A stretch of 64,000 nucleotides of DNA from Chionoecetes opilio (lineage: Eukaryota > Arthropoda > Malacostraca > Decapoda > Majidae): contig JACEEZ010000471.1 of NCBI GenBank assembly GCA_016584305.1, forward strand, positions 31,001 through 95,000, given 5' to 3'. A model generated the notes under the pieces. The model did not search any database. It saw nothing but the letters and a program-made list of their open reading frames with translations, and was not told the DNA's origin. The translations under genes were made by a program, and so were the position numbers. Positions 43,393-53,958 of this stretch are shown here, in pieces; position 1 is the stretch's first letter; each line of letters begins with the position of its first letter.

Positions 43393-44420
43393 AATTTTTC
43401 TGCGTATAACTACTGAAAATATTCGACATTCTGGAAAAAGCATCACGAAATGACAAGTTAGGAAATATTTTGGCTCCCCGTAGTTTCCCCCCGCCCTTTC
43501 CTTCCTTTAAAAGTGACCTGGGCGAAACAAAGCCTTTTTCTTCCCCGCTGCAAGGGTTTGGGAGTAATGCTTTATTTGTTTTTATTTTTGACTTCTCTGC
43601 TCTTTGTGTGTGTTCTTGTCTCTCTTCGTTTCCTGTCTTTTTTTCCCTTTTCTCTCTCTCTCTCTCTCTCCCCCCTCTCTCTCTCTCCCCCTCCTCTCTC
43701 TTTTCTCTCCCCATTTTTCTTCTCTCTCCTCTCTCCCCTCTCTCTTCTCTCTCCCCTTCTCTCTCTCTCCCTCTCTCTTCCCCTCTCTCTCTCTCTCTTC
43801 CCAAAAAAAAAACCTTGTGTTTCTTTTCTCCCCCCTTTCTTTTCTTATTTTTTTTTTCACTCCAAAAATTTTCAAAAAAAAAAAAAAAATTTTTGTCTTC
43901 TAACTTCCTATTTTCTAAAAATTCCTTCAAAAAATTTTTCCCTTCTTTTTACCCTTTTTTTCTTTAAAAAATTCTTTTTCATCCCTTTTTCCTTTTTTCA
44001 TTCTTTTTTTCCTTTTCCCGCCCTTTCCCCTTTTATTTTTCTTTTTCTCTCTCCCCTTCCCCTTCCCTCTTAAAAAAAATTTCCGTCCCTCCCGAAGGGG
44101 GCCCCTCCTTTCTTTTCCCCCTTTTCCCCCCCCCGTTGGGTTACCCTCTCTTTTAAAATTTCTCCTTCCTTCTCCCCCTCCTCCCCACCCGCTCTTTTTA
44201 TCTTGTCCCCCTTTCAGCCGGGGCCCTTCCTCCCCCTTTCCCTCCCTTCGGGGGGGGGCCCCCCTTTCCTCGGACCTTTGCTTTTTCCACTCCCTCTCCC
44301 CTTTTCCGCCTCTCCTCGTTTCCCGATCCTTGCCCTTCCCGGTCTTTTTCCTCCTCCCCCTTTTCTTTACCCCTTTTTTTCTCCTTCCTTTTTCCCCTTT
44401 TCCCCCCTCCTCATCCCGGG
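43393..44420. repeat. Pyrimidine-rich low-complexity region
   Basis: CT repeats (43650-43800), then T and C homopolymer runs with poor complexity to about 44420. Open frames are artefacts. 43393-43640 is unassigned mixed sequence. Confidence 0.65.
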
Positions 44421-46769
44421 GGTTTTCTTGCGGGCTTCCTCTCTCCCCCGTCTCTCATGCCTTTATTGGGAAACGGGTTGTGGCTATCCTCTACGGGAAG
44501 GGGGAATCTGCTTATTTTTCAAATCACTTTTAATTTTTGAAAATAAACGTTTTCATGTAATCCCCGAGTTTCTAAAACTCTTTAAATTTAAAGGAGTTAC
44601 CAATACCCTTCAACACTTTTTTTTTCGGGGTTCGGGTTTCCCCTTTTGGGGGGGGGGGGGCACCCCAAAAGGTTTCCATAGTCGCCATGGGGGGGTAGGA
44701 AGGAAGGGAGGTAATTTTTTCCGTCCCCCCCGGGGGGGGCCCAGTCGCTGAGGGTCGATGTTGTGGGCCGCCGGTAAATGGGAGGGCCGGGGCCCGTGGG
44801 TTGAGGCGCAGCTCTGCTGTTGTAGGATTTGGCCCCTGTGACCTTTGTACTGACCACATGCCTGCCACGTCACGCCGCTGCTGGAGAGATTGAATATCTG
44901 TGTACACCTAAAGGGGCTTTCAGCCCGGCCATTACCTGGGCTCTGGCTTAAACCCCGGGGTAAGGAGGCCGGGGTATGACGAGGGGCAGGAGGAACATCG
45001 AGGGGGCGAGTTTTCCCATCAGGAGCGGACTTGTGCTTGTAGAGTGTGCCGACTCCCTGAGCTTTCCCAGGGAGGTGCGCGAGCGTCGGATGCAGCTCGT
45101 TTCCCCAGAAAATCCTTTGGGCGACCTTCCTGACGTGGCTGGGAAATGGGGGCCAGGTCGAACTCCACCCTAGAATGTTGACTTTAAACCCCGGGAGGTG
45201 TTTTTTTTCTGCCTTCCCGGGAGAATAGGTGTTGGTCCCAGTTGACGCCCTGCCTGGGGGAGATGAGGAAGGCTTGGGCCCCTTGTCTGGGGGCAAAGGT
45301 GACTTGCCACTCATCCCCCAGGAGGCGATGCTCTGCATGCCGGGTTGTGCGAATGACTGTGTTGTGGGCGGTCACTCCCCCTCACAGGTAAATGTGGAAA
45401 GAAAAGTCTGCTTACTCTTTTTTGCCTCGGGGAATCAGCTGCAGGTGTCGTTAAAGTAAACGTTTTCATGTATGGCCCGAGTCCTTTCCCTTTTAGGGAC
45501 ACTGGCTTTGATAGCATTTTCAGAGGAGTGTGACCAATGACCATTCACCACCACCGCAGATTTTCTTTCGGTGGGGGTAATCTTGCAGGAGGTTTGTAAC
45601 AGGTCACCGCAAATCTACAGGTTTTATCAGTTTGGTAGGGGGAGCCCTGATGCCAACACCCTATCAAAGGCACCAGGATGTAAAGGGCGACGACGAAGGT
45701 GTCTTCCCCCGATCTAGGGGTGGTTCCCCCATGCGCTGAGTGCAGGAAAAAGGTCTGCTAAGGATCTTCCCGTCGGAACCAATTTTGCCGAAAAATTTGG
45801 CAACGGTGAACGTAAAAAAAAAATTGTGATTTTGGATGCAATGAATGAACTCAAAAACTTCTCACAACGAAAGGAGGGAAATGGGGCGGTATTTTTTAAA
45901 GATCGCCTCTGCTCTATTTTTTTGTGGTTTTGCCCCGGCTCTCGCCATTTCCCCACTCAATGGCCCTGCTGAGATGTAAGGCACTCCCGGAAGAGGTAGA
46001 AAGAGGCAACAATTGTAGGCCCATCTTTTTTAAGCAGGTAAAGGCTGTAGAACAGCGGGTAAGCTAACCTATTTCTTTTTTTTTTGTAAAAGCCCAATTC
46101 TGGCACAGAAGTAACCATATATTATGAAAACAAATTTGGATGTAGGCCATCGCCCAACTGCCCCTTGGCGGCCAGGGCGTCCTTTTCCCAAAAAGGGCCC
46201 CGGCCGAAACCCAAAAGACCCCGGAAGTTTTTTAAATTTTTGCTGCTAAAGGGTTTTGGGGAAATTTTTTGAATGTTTTGAATCAAGACTTTCAATTTCT
46301 TAGTTAAAAATTTTAAAGGGGTCTGCTGATATTAATTAAACATTTTTAGGCTATTGCAATGAAATGGCACAAAAAAAACCCTGATCAGGCATAAAATGCT
46401 AAATTTCCTTGTGATAGGCTAGTTTAAATTTAAGTTGTAAAAATGTTATCTGCCTTCCTGCCTCATCTTTTAAATAGCTATTCATGGCCCCAAAGACCCC
46501 ACGCCAATTAAGACCTTAAAAAAATTTATTAACACAATTATCAAATTACACCCGAAAATAAAACAACAATAAAGAAAAAGAGAATGATAATTATGGGGGC
46601 TTCCTCATCAGAGAAACCCTGGGCAAGGCAAATTTTTAACTTCTGTGGTCAGGACCTATACTTTATTATCATGTTAATTTAAAAAATAACTCTAAATGCA
46701 ATTGCAGATATCTCACTGCTTCACTTTTTTTTAATGACTTTTTCATGTTTTACGTCCCCGGTGTACTGT
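44421..46769. other. GC-rich unassigned region, possibly coding remnant
   Basis: A GC-rich stretch (44650-45760) with several overlapping frames on both strands, then AT-rich sequence. Its composition resembles the protein-coding remnant to the right, but I could not match it to a domain. Homopolymer inflation makes frames unreliable. Confidence 0.35.
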
Positions 46770-49130
46770 CGGGGAACAGTTCAGAATCTTCCTTAAAGTT
46801 TTGCGGAGTTCTTTTTTGAAAAGACTCCCCGTCGCAAAGCACCAATGGTGTGCTTTTCCAGATGGCCTTTTTTGCCCCTTTTGCACCTCTTATGCAGCCC
46901 TTTTGACTTTGCAGGGAAAAGCTCCCGCAGCCCTTTTGGATCCCTCGGGGGCGTTTCCGGGGAAAGGTTTCGTCATGTCGCTATCTTGTCCAACCCTCGG
47001 TTGGTGAGGGAATGTTTTGGTGGCGGAACCAGGGCCTGACCCCAGACATGTCCCCCTGGTATATTGCTCGTGGACTGCAGCTTCAGTGCTGCCTTGTGGG
47101 GGGGGATCAGCGGAACTTAAACTTCTTTGCAAACATTTTGCGTGTGCCTTGTCGATATCGGTTGGGAGCTTGTTCGTCGTAAAGCAGGATGAAGAACCTC
47201 TCGATAGGTGTGCATGGCATTTTTTTCAAATATGATCCGCTGCATTGGAAGGGGCTGATTCTGGGTCAGCTGAGGTAACCGCCCCTGCCCGATGCCCCGT
47301 GTCCTCTTTTGCCATGTCCGGCGAAAACAGGGGAACCCTGTCGCAGCCCTTCAAAAGCATGAAACATCGGAGTGCTTTTGCTTTCTCAGGGGCCCAAAGC
47401 CCCGCTATCCCTCATGGGCTGCCAAAAGGGAACCGGAAAGCCTTGCCCGTCCGGGGACCCTACCTTCGGCATCCTCCCCCAGGGTGGTGCCGAAGCCCTA
47501 CTCCAAAAATATCCCTTTCAGTGAAAAGCTCCCCCGTGGGAAGTGGTAGCGTGGGGCGCCAAAGGGGCTGCGCTCTGCGTTTTGCAAAACAGGGCTGGGC
47601 CCCGTTCCGGGGGCGTTTCCCCCAAACACCCCCCCCCCGTCCCCTTTCCAAAACCCCCTTTACCCCCGCGCTTTGGGTCTTGCTTACCCTTAACGGAGTT
47701 CTTTTGAGCTCCCAACACCATCCCCCCGCTTGGCCCTTTTGGAGTTTTAAGATGTAGGGCCAAAAACCCCCGCTTGGGTTGTGATTTTTTTTTTGGGTAT
47801 GTTAGCACAAAGAACCGCCCATTACCGAGCTTTGGAGGGCCTCCAACTTGGGCTTTACTGAGGTTTTTTAGGCAAGGAGAAAATCGCTCCCTTTACAAAA
47901 ACACCCGGCCATGCCACCCGCGTCTGATAGGCAGGGGGGGGGAGGCTTGGTTTTCATGTTGGAAGAATTCCTCTGTTTCCCATCCCGGTTCTGGGATCCC
48001 CTATACAGACGAAGAACAGGGCCACGTCATTCTGGGGATTTCATTCCCGCTCTTGCCCTTTTTCCCCGGGGGTTTTTGAAGCAGGCTGACCGAAGATTTT
48101 CAGCTTGTTTTTCTGTCAAAGGATCTTCTATGGAATTCGTTCTCTCCCCCCCAGGCATTCTCTGCGAAGTTGTCAAACTGGTGCAGCTGACCCCCCTTCG
48201 TGTGCATGCGGAGGGCGTCTACAGCTCCAGGGGCGCGATCTCCTTGGTTCGATACCAGCAATCTTTTCTCTCCTCTTAAATGGATTCCCGAAATCTTCCC
48301 TCCGTTGACCATCGACTGACATCTTTCAGGAAAACATCTGCACACTTTTCTGACTGGTCATGGTGCCTTCGTTTGTGGTCGTTCCCCCCGGGGCATTTTT
48401 CTCATGGGAAAGTTCGATGAGCGTGGCAACCTCTGGTCCTGCCACCATCCACCGTCGTAGAGCCTGGGTTTGTCCCCGTCAGGCCCACTGCACCTCCCTC
48501 TCCTTTATGGCAGCATTGTTCGCTCGTGAGCCTGTCGACGGGAGGCGGGAGAACGACCTGTTCGTCTTCTGGACGGGGGAAGTTTTCCCGCCCCGGGGGT
48601 TCTTGGGCTATTTCGGGGGTGTCGTCGCAGTTCCACCATGTCCTCCAAAAGCACAGGGAAACCGCGCGCGTATTTTGGTGTGACCAGGGCAGGGAACCAC
48701 ACTGCTAGTTTTTTTCAGGGGTCTACTCTCGCAACGACGCTTGGCGCAGAAAGCGCACGTACACCAGAAACCCCACCTCCATTTGCAGGACGTTGCCCAG
48801 TAGTCGAACTGGGGGCATCTCCGCTTTTTTTTTTCTGGCACCTCGTCGGCTCCAGCTGCTCGTTGCGTGCGTCAACCCAGCTGGCATGTAGTGGTTTTTA
48901 GGCGTGCTGCTGCAGGGTGAAAGAGGGGTCTCTTCACTTGATGGCCCCCCCTGGTTTTGACTGACATGGGGGTGCCAGCAGAAGAATCCCCTTGGCCCTC
49001 CCCTGGGGGATCTCTGCCTGAACCGTGCTTGCCCCACCCCCTCCCTTGCAGCCAGTCAACCCAAAGGGGCTTCAATGCTGCCCTCGATATGAAGAACCGC
49101 CAAAAAGGAGAAAAACTTTTCTTCACCCCA
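46770..49130 (-). pseudogene. Decayed multicopy protein with CXC-like Cys tail (PIN/nuclease-like family, possibly Academ-related)
   Basis: Minus-strand reading across frameshifts gives, from N to C: a zinc-finger-like CTCAFCAKRR (about 48740-48770); RRWMVAGPEVA (48426-48458); an EFFQHENQASPP-type block (about 47938-47972); a FAGHGK block (about 47312-47331), where relatives read TGCDTxSxFxGxGK; an ERFFILLYD-type block (about 47169-47210); a YQGGHVWGQ-like block (47036-47072); and a Cys/Lys-rich tail (46825-46935) resembling tesmin/TSO1 CXC repeats. I recognise this order from very large families of uncharacterised proteins in crustaceans and other invertebrates. The HEEAD/DTD/TGCD motifs of relatives suggest a PIN- or XPG-like nuclease fold. 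Linking it to Academ transposons is only a guess. The copy is heavily broken. Confidence 0.55.
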
Positions 49131-49414
49131 CTTGATCAGATTCCTGGGAAAAAACAGTTTAGATAGATAGTAATATAGCCGAGCTGGCTGTATTTGAATA
49201 CATTTTTTATTTAAATACATTTTTGTATTTAAAAAAATCTATTATACATACATTAGTTTTTTATGATTTTAAAAACGTAAAATTAAATACTTTAATGAGT
49301 ATTTGAATACATTGGGATTTTTTAAAAATACTTGCCCCAAAAGCCCCCTCCGGGCGGACTTTTTTTGGGTGCTCCTTCGGAGGGGGTAAATTTCTGGGCC
49401 TTCGGCCCCCAAAC
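49131..49414. other. AT-rich stretch with ATTTGAATACATT motifs
   Basis: Contains TATTTGAATACATTTTTTA, ATTTAAATACATTTTTG and GTATTTGAATACATTGGG at 49190-49320. Such repeated, partly palindromic motifs are seen at ends of hAT-type elements, but no paired end was found. Confidence 0.4.
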
Positions 49415-49492
49415 ACAGACTCTCCAGATAACCCCCCCCTTTTTACTTTTTCCCGAAATCATGGATTAGAAATGAAGTATTAACGCCAACCC
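49415..49492 (+). mobile_element. Fragment of TACCGTAGATAAC-family MITE
   Basis: AGACTCTCCAGATA, CCGAAATCATGGATT and AGTATTAACGCCA match 37071-37136 of the complete MITE in the same order and spacing, with homopolymer errors. Confidence 0.65.
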
Positions 49493-49800
49493 CTTCGCAT
49501 CCCCCCCCCCAAAACCATTCACCCCACACCCCCTTACCCATCACCTCCCCCCCCATTCACCCCCCTCCTTACCCCCCTCCCCCCCATCCCCCCCCCCCAC
49601 CCATTCACTCACCCTTACCCATCAACACCACCCATTCCTCACCATTACCCTCCCCCCCCACCTATTCCCTCACCCATCACCCACACCCCCAAACCCCCCT
49701 AAAACCCCCCCCCCTTTTCACATTTTCCTCCCCCACACCCCCCATTACCCATCCCCCCCACCCATTCACTCACCCCATTACCCATCCCCCCCATCAAGGG
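49493..49800. repeat. C-rich (ACCCATTCACTC)n-like tract
   Basis: An imperfect array of CACCCATTCACTCACC and TTACCCATC units with C homopolymers. Confidence 0.65.
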
Positions 49801-49983
49801 TTTCCCTCATTCTCGCAACCCCTTTTTATTTTCCAAAAATGCTGCTAATAGGCTACAAAAAAAAAAAAAAGAAAGTGATCGAATCATCCCCAAAATGACC
49901 TTAAAATGGTCCCCTGGTCAACCTGGTTCCAAAACTGTGCCATATGATGGGATTGCGCCACTGGGGACGGAACCTATAGCGGA

Positions 49984-50065
<82 letters not shown>
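49984..50065. repeat. (AC)n microsatellite
   Basis: A perfect AC tract directly before the tRNA-like head of SINE-B copy 3. Confidence 0.95.
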
Positions 50066-50068
<3 letters not shown>

Positions 50069-50323
50069 GCGATGGTCAGGTTGATAACGTGACGGGCTCC
50101 CATTCTGTGGGTAGGCGGTTCGAATCCTCGTGCTCCCGGGGATTTTTCACTTGACAAATTCGGGCGGTTACTGTCCCCCTTGAGCAAGGGGATGGGGGTG
50201 TGTGTTGTGTGAGGTCCCAGCATTGCCCAAAGATCGGTAATAATGAGCTCCAAACTCGCACTGCGAGGGTGAAAACTGGCGATCGCGAGCCAGCTCGCGT
50301 GGACAAGACCATGAGTGAATAAC
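50066..50323 (+). mobile_element. SINE family B, copy 3 (best preserved)
   Basis: The head CGCGCGATGGTCAGGTTGAT is followed by GGCGGTTCGAATCCTCGTG (B box), CGGGCGGTTACTGTCCCC and CCCAGCATTGCCCAAAGATC. It then continues to GCGATCGCGAGCCAGCTCG and GTGGACAAGACCATGAGTGA. It has the same layout as copy 1 in opposite orientation. Confidence 0.85.
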
Positions 50324-50677
50324 ATACACACACTTTCGCTTATATTATTATAGATAATATAAAAATGTAAATACTTTTTTATTATATTTATTTATTTATA
50401 TCAGTAAATTTGGTCATAAACCCGCCCAACTATCTGGCAATCCTGATTTTACAGTGAACCAGTGTTTCCACTTTCAGGAAATTTCCTTATTTTAAGGACA
50501 TTTAGGCCTGAGAAGGAAACTTCTAAGGAAACGCAAAATCTAAGGAAATAATTTTTTTCCGGACATTTCTAGAGATATGTAGATTAAGTTTAATAGCCAG
50601 GTGAAATGATAATATTAATGATGATGAGGATGTTAAAATCACACATTAGATCCATTTCAGTATTTCCTTCTTGGTAT
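50324..50677. other. Unassigned AT-rich sequence
   Basis: No feature recognised. Confidence 0.4.
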
Positions 50678-51360
50678 TGTTACGCCGCGGTGGTTGTGTG
50701 AGAGGCTTGAGGCGTGTGTGTGTGTGTCTTTATGTATGAGCGTGTGGCACGCGGTGAAGGGTGCCTCCGTCACCGGCACACAAAGACCAGGGTGACGTCA
50801 TTCACGCCGAGGATTCCTATAGGTAGCGGCACGGTCTTCCAGGAAATGCAGCGACGGGATTGGCTGACTAGCTGGCGGCAAGAAGACATGGGGGACACGG
50901 CCAAGAGAAAGGACGCCGCGGGCGTCAGTGGGGCAAGGAATAGGGTAGAGACAGAACCTTCGGCGGGGCTCCTGTGCGCGCGGGCGTGTGCCGTGGCATG
51001 AGAAGCCCGTCGCCCGGGGGCTGTTGTAACAGGAATATAAGCCGCCGCTCAGTGGCAGCGGGCTGAGGGAGAGAGCGGCGTGGCGGCGAGCCAGCGCCGC
51101 GCCCTTGTGTGTATCTGCAGTGCTCCGTCAGGAGAATGTGAGCGCCTCGTCAGCCTAAGTTAGCGCCTCGTATTAAGCCAGTACCACCGTGTGTTTGTGT
51201 ACCACACGTAAGCCTCCAGTGTGTGTTAGATAACCTGTTACAGTGTGACCATGTGATTCCACTCTCCACCTTCAGGAGTACTGTGTATTATGACTTCCGC
51301 TATTAAAGTTGGACAGTGTATTACAGTGTGTCAGTGTCCTCTTTCTCCGGGGTGATTGAT
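50678..51360 (+). mobile_element. Possible solo LTR or promoter-bearing repeat
   Basis: A GC-rich block begins TGTTACGCCGCGG. It carries a TATA-like GGAATATAAG (51032-51041) followed by GCCGCTCAGTGGCAG, and a late ATTAAAG signal (51302-51308). This resembles an LTR with promoter and 3' signal. An inverted TGTTAC...GTAACA pair (50678 and 51026-51031) could mark a shorter LTR instead. No internal retroviral region or duplication was confirmed. A host promoter is a real alternative. Confidence 0.35.
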
Positions 51361-51386
51361 AAAGGTGCCATCAGTGATCTAGAAAG

Positions 51387-51415
51387 CTTACTCGCTTCAA
51401 GTTGAAGCGAGTAAG
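51387..51415. repeat. Perfect 14-bp hairpin
   Basis: CTTACTCGCTTCAA and TTGAAGCGAGTAAG are exact inverted copies separated by a single G. Confidence 0.8.
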
Positions 51416-51720
51416 CGAAGTTACCGAGCCTCCGTCGAGAGTTAAGTGGTTACGTGGGGCGCCCTTTGGGGTGATAAGAAAGGTGAGTGGGCCCAGTGCA
51501 ACAGTATTATAAGTTTTCTTACACCAACATACATGACACTTACTCATTCTTATCTCCCCTTCCCTCCTTGTTCCGTCACTCACCCCTACACGCCTTCCTC
51601 CAGTGATGGGTAAGGATAGGTGGGGGGAGGGAGTGAGAAGATATCGAGGGTGTGACTCTCGAGAGGGGGGGTAATAGGGGTTGAAATGTTGGTATAGTGG
51701 CGACTGAAACTGTTATAATA
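51416..51720. other. Unassigned sequence
   Basis: No feature recognised. Confidence 0.4.
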
Positions 51721-51727
51721 TATCTTA

Positions 51728-51910
<183 letters not shown>

Positions 51911-51992
51911 TACATATTATCATTATTGGTTTTTTTTCTTTCTTTTATCTTATTGATAATTCACCGGGTTACAAAAAAAAAAATGTTTATAA

Positions 51993-52085
51993 ATGTCTAA
52001 GTTTTTTTTAACTGATTTAGGACAATTTTGCACCGCTGAATCCGCAAATGACATATGTTTCTCTCGATCAGGTCGGGTTTTTGTG
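51993..52085 (+). repeat. Left terminal inverted repeat of the protein-carrying element
   Basis: Pairs with 56095-56186. The core ACTGATTTAGGACAATTTTG is at 52011-52030. Confidence 0.7.
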
Positions 52086-52322
52086 CTAAGTTGATTTTTT
52101 TTTAAATCCGATCTTCTGACTAAATCGATTACATATATGTGACATTTTCGGTTGATTTTGTTAATATTTCTCATCCGAAATAGGTTTTTAAGAGAATTTT
52201 TTTTTTCTAACACAATTAATTAATTAAATGTTACAAAAATGTATTAGTGTACATTGAATAGTAGACATTGATAAAGGCAAGTACATGTAAATTGGATGTT
52301 AGGTCATCATTGTTCAAAATTC

Positions 52323-52437
52323 AGGGCTTGAACTTCCGTTTCTTCGAACTCCTAGAATGCTCAGCGGCAGGGATGTCTCTCTTCAGAGTCCAACAGTAAT
52401 CAGCCATCATGACTGCATCCCAGCGTCCCTGATACCT
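52323..52437 (-). pseudogene. C-terminus of the unnamed protein family (separated exon-like block)
   Basis: Minus-strand translation gives YQGRWDAVMMADYCWTLKRD and a short basic tail KKRKFKP with a stop at 52323-52325. In relatives this follows directly on an M-E-x-R-Y-Q-G-R-W-D stretch. Here the preceding MET-R codons are on the far side of the nested element, at 53959 and above. Confidence 0.75.
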
Positions 52438-53958
52438 AGAGGGATATTTACCACAAGTCTGTGAACGTTCGCATATTTCTGTTCGCAGAATAGAGGGCTG
52501 TTCAATGTTGGGAGCTATCCTTGTGAACTATTTGTCAAAGCCTTGTGAACAGCTCCCAGCTAGGAATCCTCCACTCCTTGCGATCAAAACAAACAGTGAA
52601 ATTAACGCCACCCCAAAAATTCTTTCACTACAATTAACAAATACAAAGGATATATTGTGACCAAAAACAGTAGAAAAATTGTTTATTTTCATGTAAGAAA
52701 TGTATTATTGCAGCAATAAATATCAATATAAAGGAATTTTGTTTAAACTACATATTTTGTCGCGGAATACAGCAGTGTGTACATTTTATACCGCTGCCTA
52801 GCACCTTATCTACATACTACGCATTTATCTACTATTATGGAGCGCCAAGAACAACTCTAGCCGCGGCGGCTATAGGTATGATGAACCCGTATCTCTAGCC
52901 GCGGTGGCTATAGGTATGAAACGTATCTCTAGCCGCGGTGGCTATAGGTATGAAACGTATCTCTAGCCGCGGTGGCTATAGGTATGAAACGTATCTCTAG
53001 CCGCGGTGGCTATAGGTATGAAACGTATATCTAGCCGCGGTGGCTATAGTATGACACGTATCTCTAGCCGCGGTGGCTATAGGTATGAAACGTCTCTCTA
53101 GCCGCGGTGGCTATAGGTATGAAACGTATTTCTAGCCGCGGTGGCTATAGGTATGACACGTATCTCTAGCCGCGGTGGCTATAGGTATGAAACGTATCTC
53201 TAGCCGCGGTGGCTATAGGTATGAAACGTATCTCTAGCCGCAGCGGCTATAGGTATGAAACGTATCTCTACCATCAATAACACTATAGTCGTGTAGTAAA
53301 TTAATCTGTCATTCGTTTTTGTCGGAATTTTTGTTTTGTTTATATGTGTAGGGGGTGCCCAACCCGCCCCTCCCGGCCCGCCCCGCAAACATTGCTCTAT
53401 TTCGCATTGCCATAGTATTGGTAGCTTTCATTTTTTCTTGATATCAATTGTTACTAAATCAAACCCAATCTCTAACCTAACCTAATCTAATTTAACCTAA
53501 CTTAACCATTACTGGCTGAAATAACGATAGATTTTTGGTTGTATACATGTAACGCCATTATTATTCAATTGCGGCATGGGAAATGTGTTTTAAAATACTC
53601 AGAATTAACAAATCTCCACGATGATGTACGTAAGAATCCCTAGGACTTTTGAAAGCCCTCTACAGAAATAATAGGTTACTATTGACGGTAGGTTAGATTA
53701 CAAATGAGTTTCGTTAGGTTATGTATAGGTTTAGTTTTGGTTAGGTATAGGATATGTTTGGGTTCGGTTTTGTTGAGTTATTTAGTGTTCACAAGGCCTT
53801 GCGAGTGGTCAGGAGCACTCGCAGATTGCGAACACTTTGCGAACGTTCACAGCCGTTATCAAGTATAGTAAATATGTCCTAAGAAATTGTGAACATTCAC
53901 AAGGCTTGTGAATTCGCAAGCCTGTTGTGAACGTTCGCAAGAAATGGTAAATATCCCT
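52438..53958. mobile_element. Nested 1.5-kb inverted-repeat element
   Basis: The left end AGAGGGATATTTACCA (52438-52453) and right end TGGTAAATATCCCT (53945-53958) are inverted copies over 14 bases. Removing the element joins the protein frame as M-E-T-R-Y-Q-G-R-W, with CCT (52435-52437 and 53959-53961) as a 3-bp duplication. Both ends carry subterminal motifs of the TGTGAACGTTCGCA type in both orientations (52459-52540; 53785-53945). No coding capacity was seen. It contains a 34-bp minisatellite. Confidence 0.8.
52855..53269. repeat. 34-bp minisatellite, about 12 units
   Basis: The unit includes CTAGCCGCGGTGGCTATAGG and TATGAAACGTATCT. Units are nearly identical, with occasional GCGGCGG or CAGCGG variants, so expansion is recent. 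Each unit contains a CCGCGG core in an imperfect inverted repeat. Confidence 0.92.

Noticed and set aside
47245..47757. 170-codon plus-strand open frame in GC-rich DNA
   Set aside because: The minus strand carries the recognisable family blocks, and the plus frame is a GC-driven shadow.
53470..53515. Telomere-like (CCTAA)n sequence
   Set aside because: Only two or three adjacent perfect units amid variants such as CTAATTTAACC, so interstitial noise is a better explanation.
53269..53684. Another MITE with TACCATCAATAACACTAT and inverted TACCGTCAATAG ends
   Set aside because: Only about ten terminal bases match and no duplication was seen. It may be a diverged relative of the TACCGTAGATAAC family, but I cannot support a separate element.
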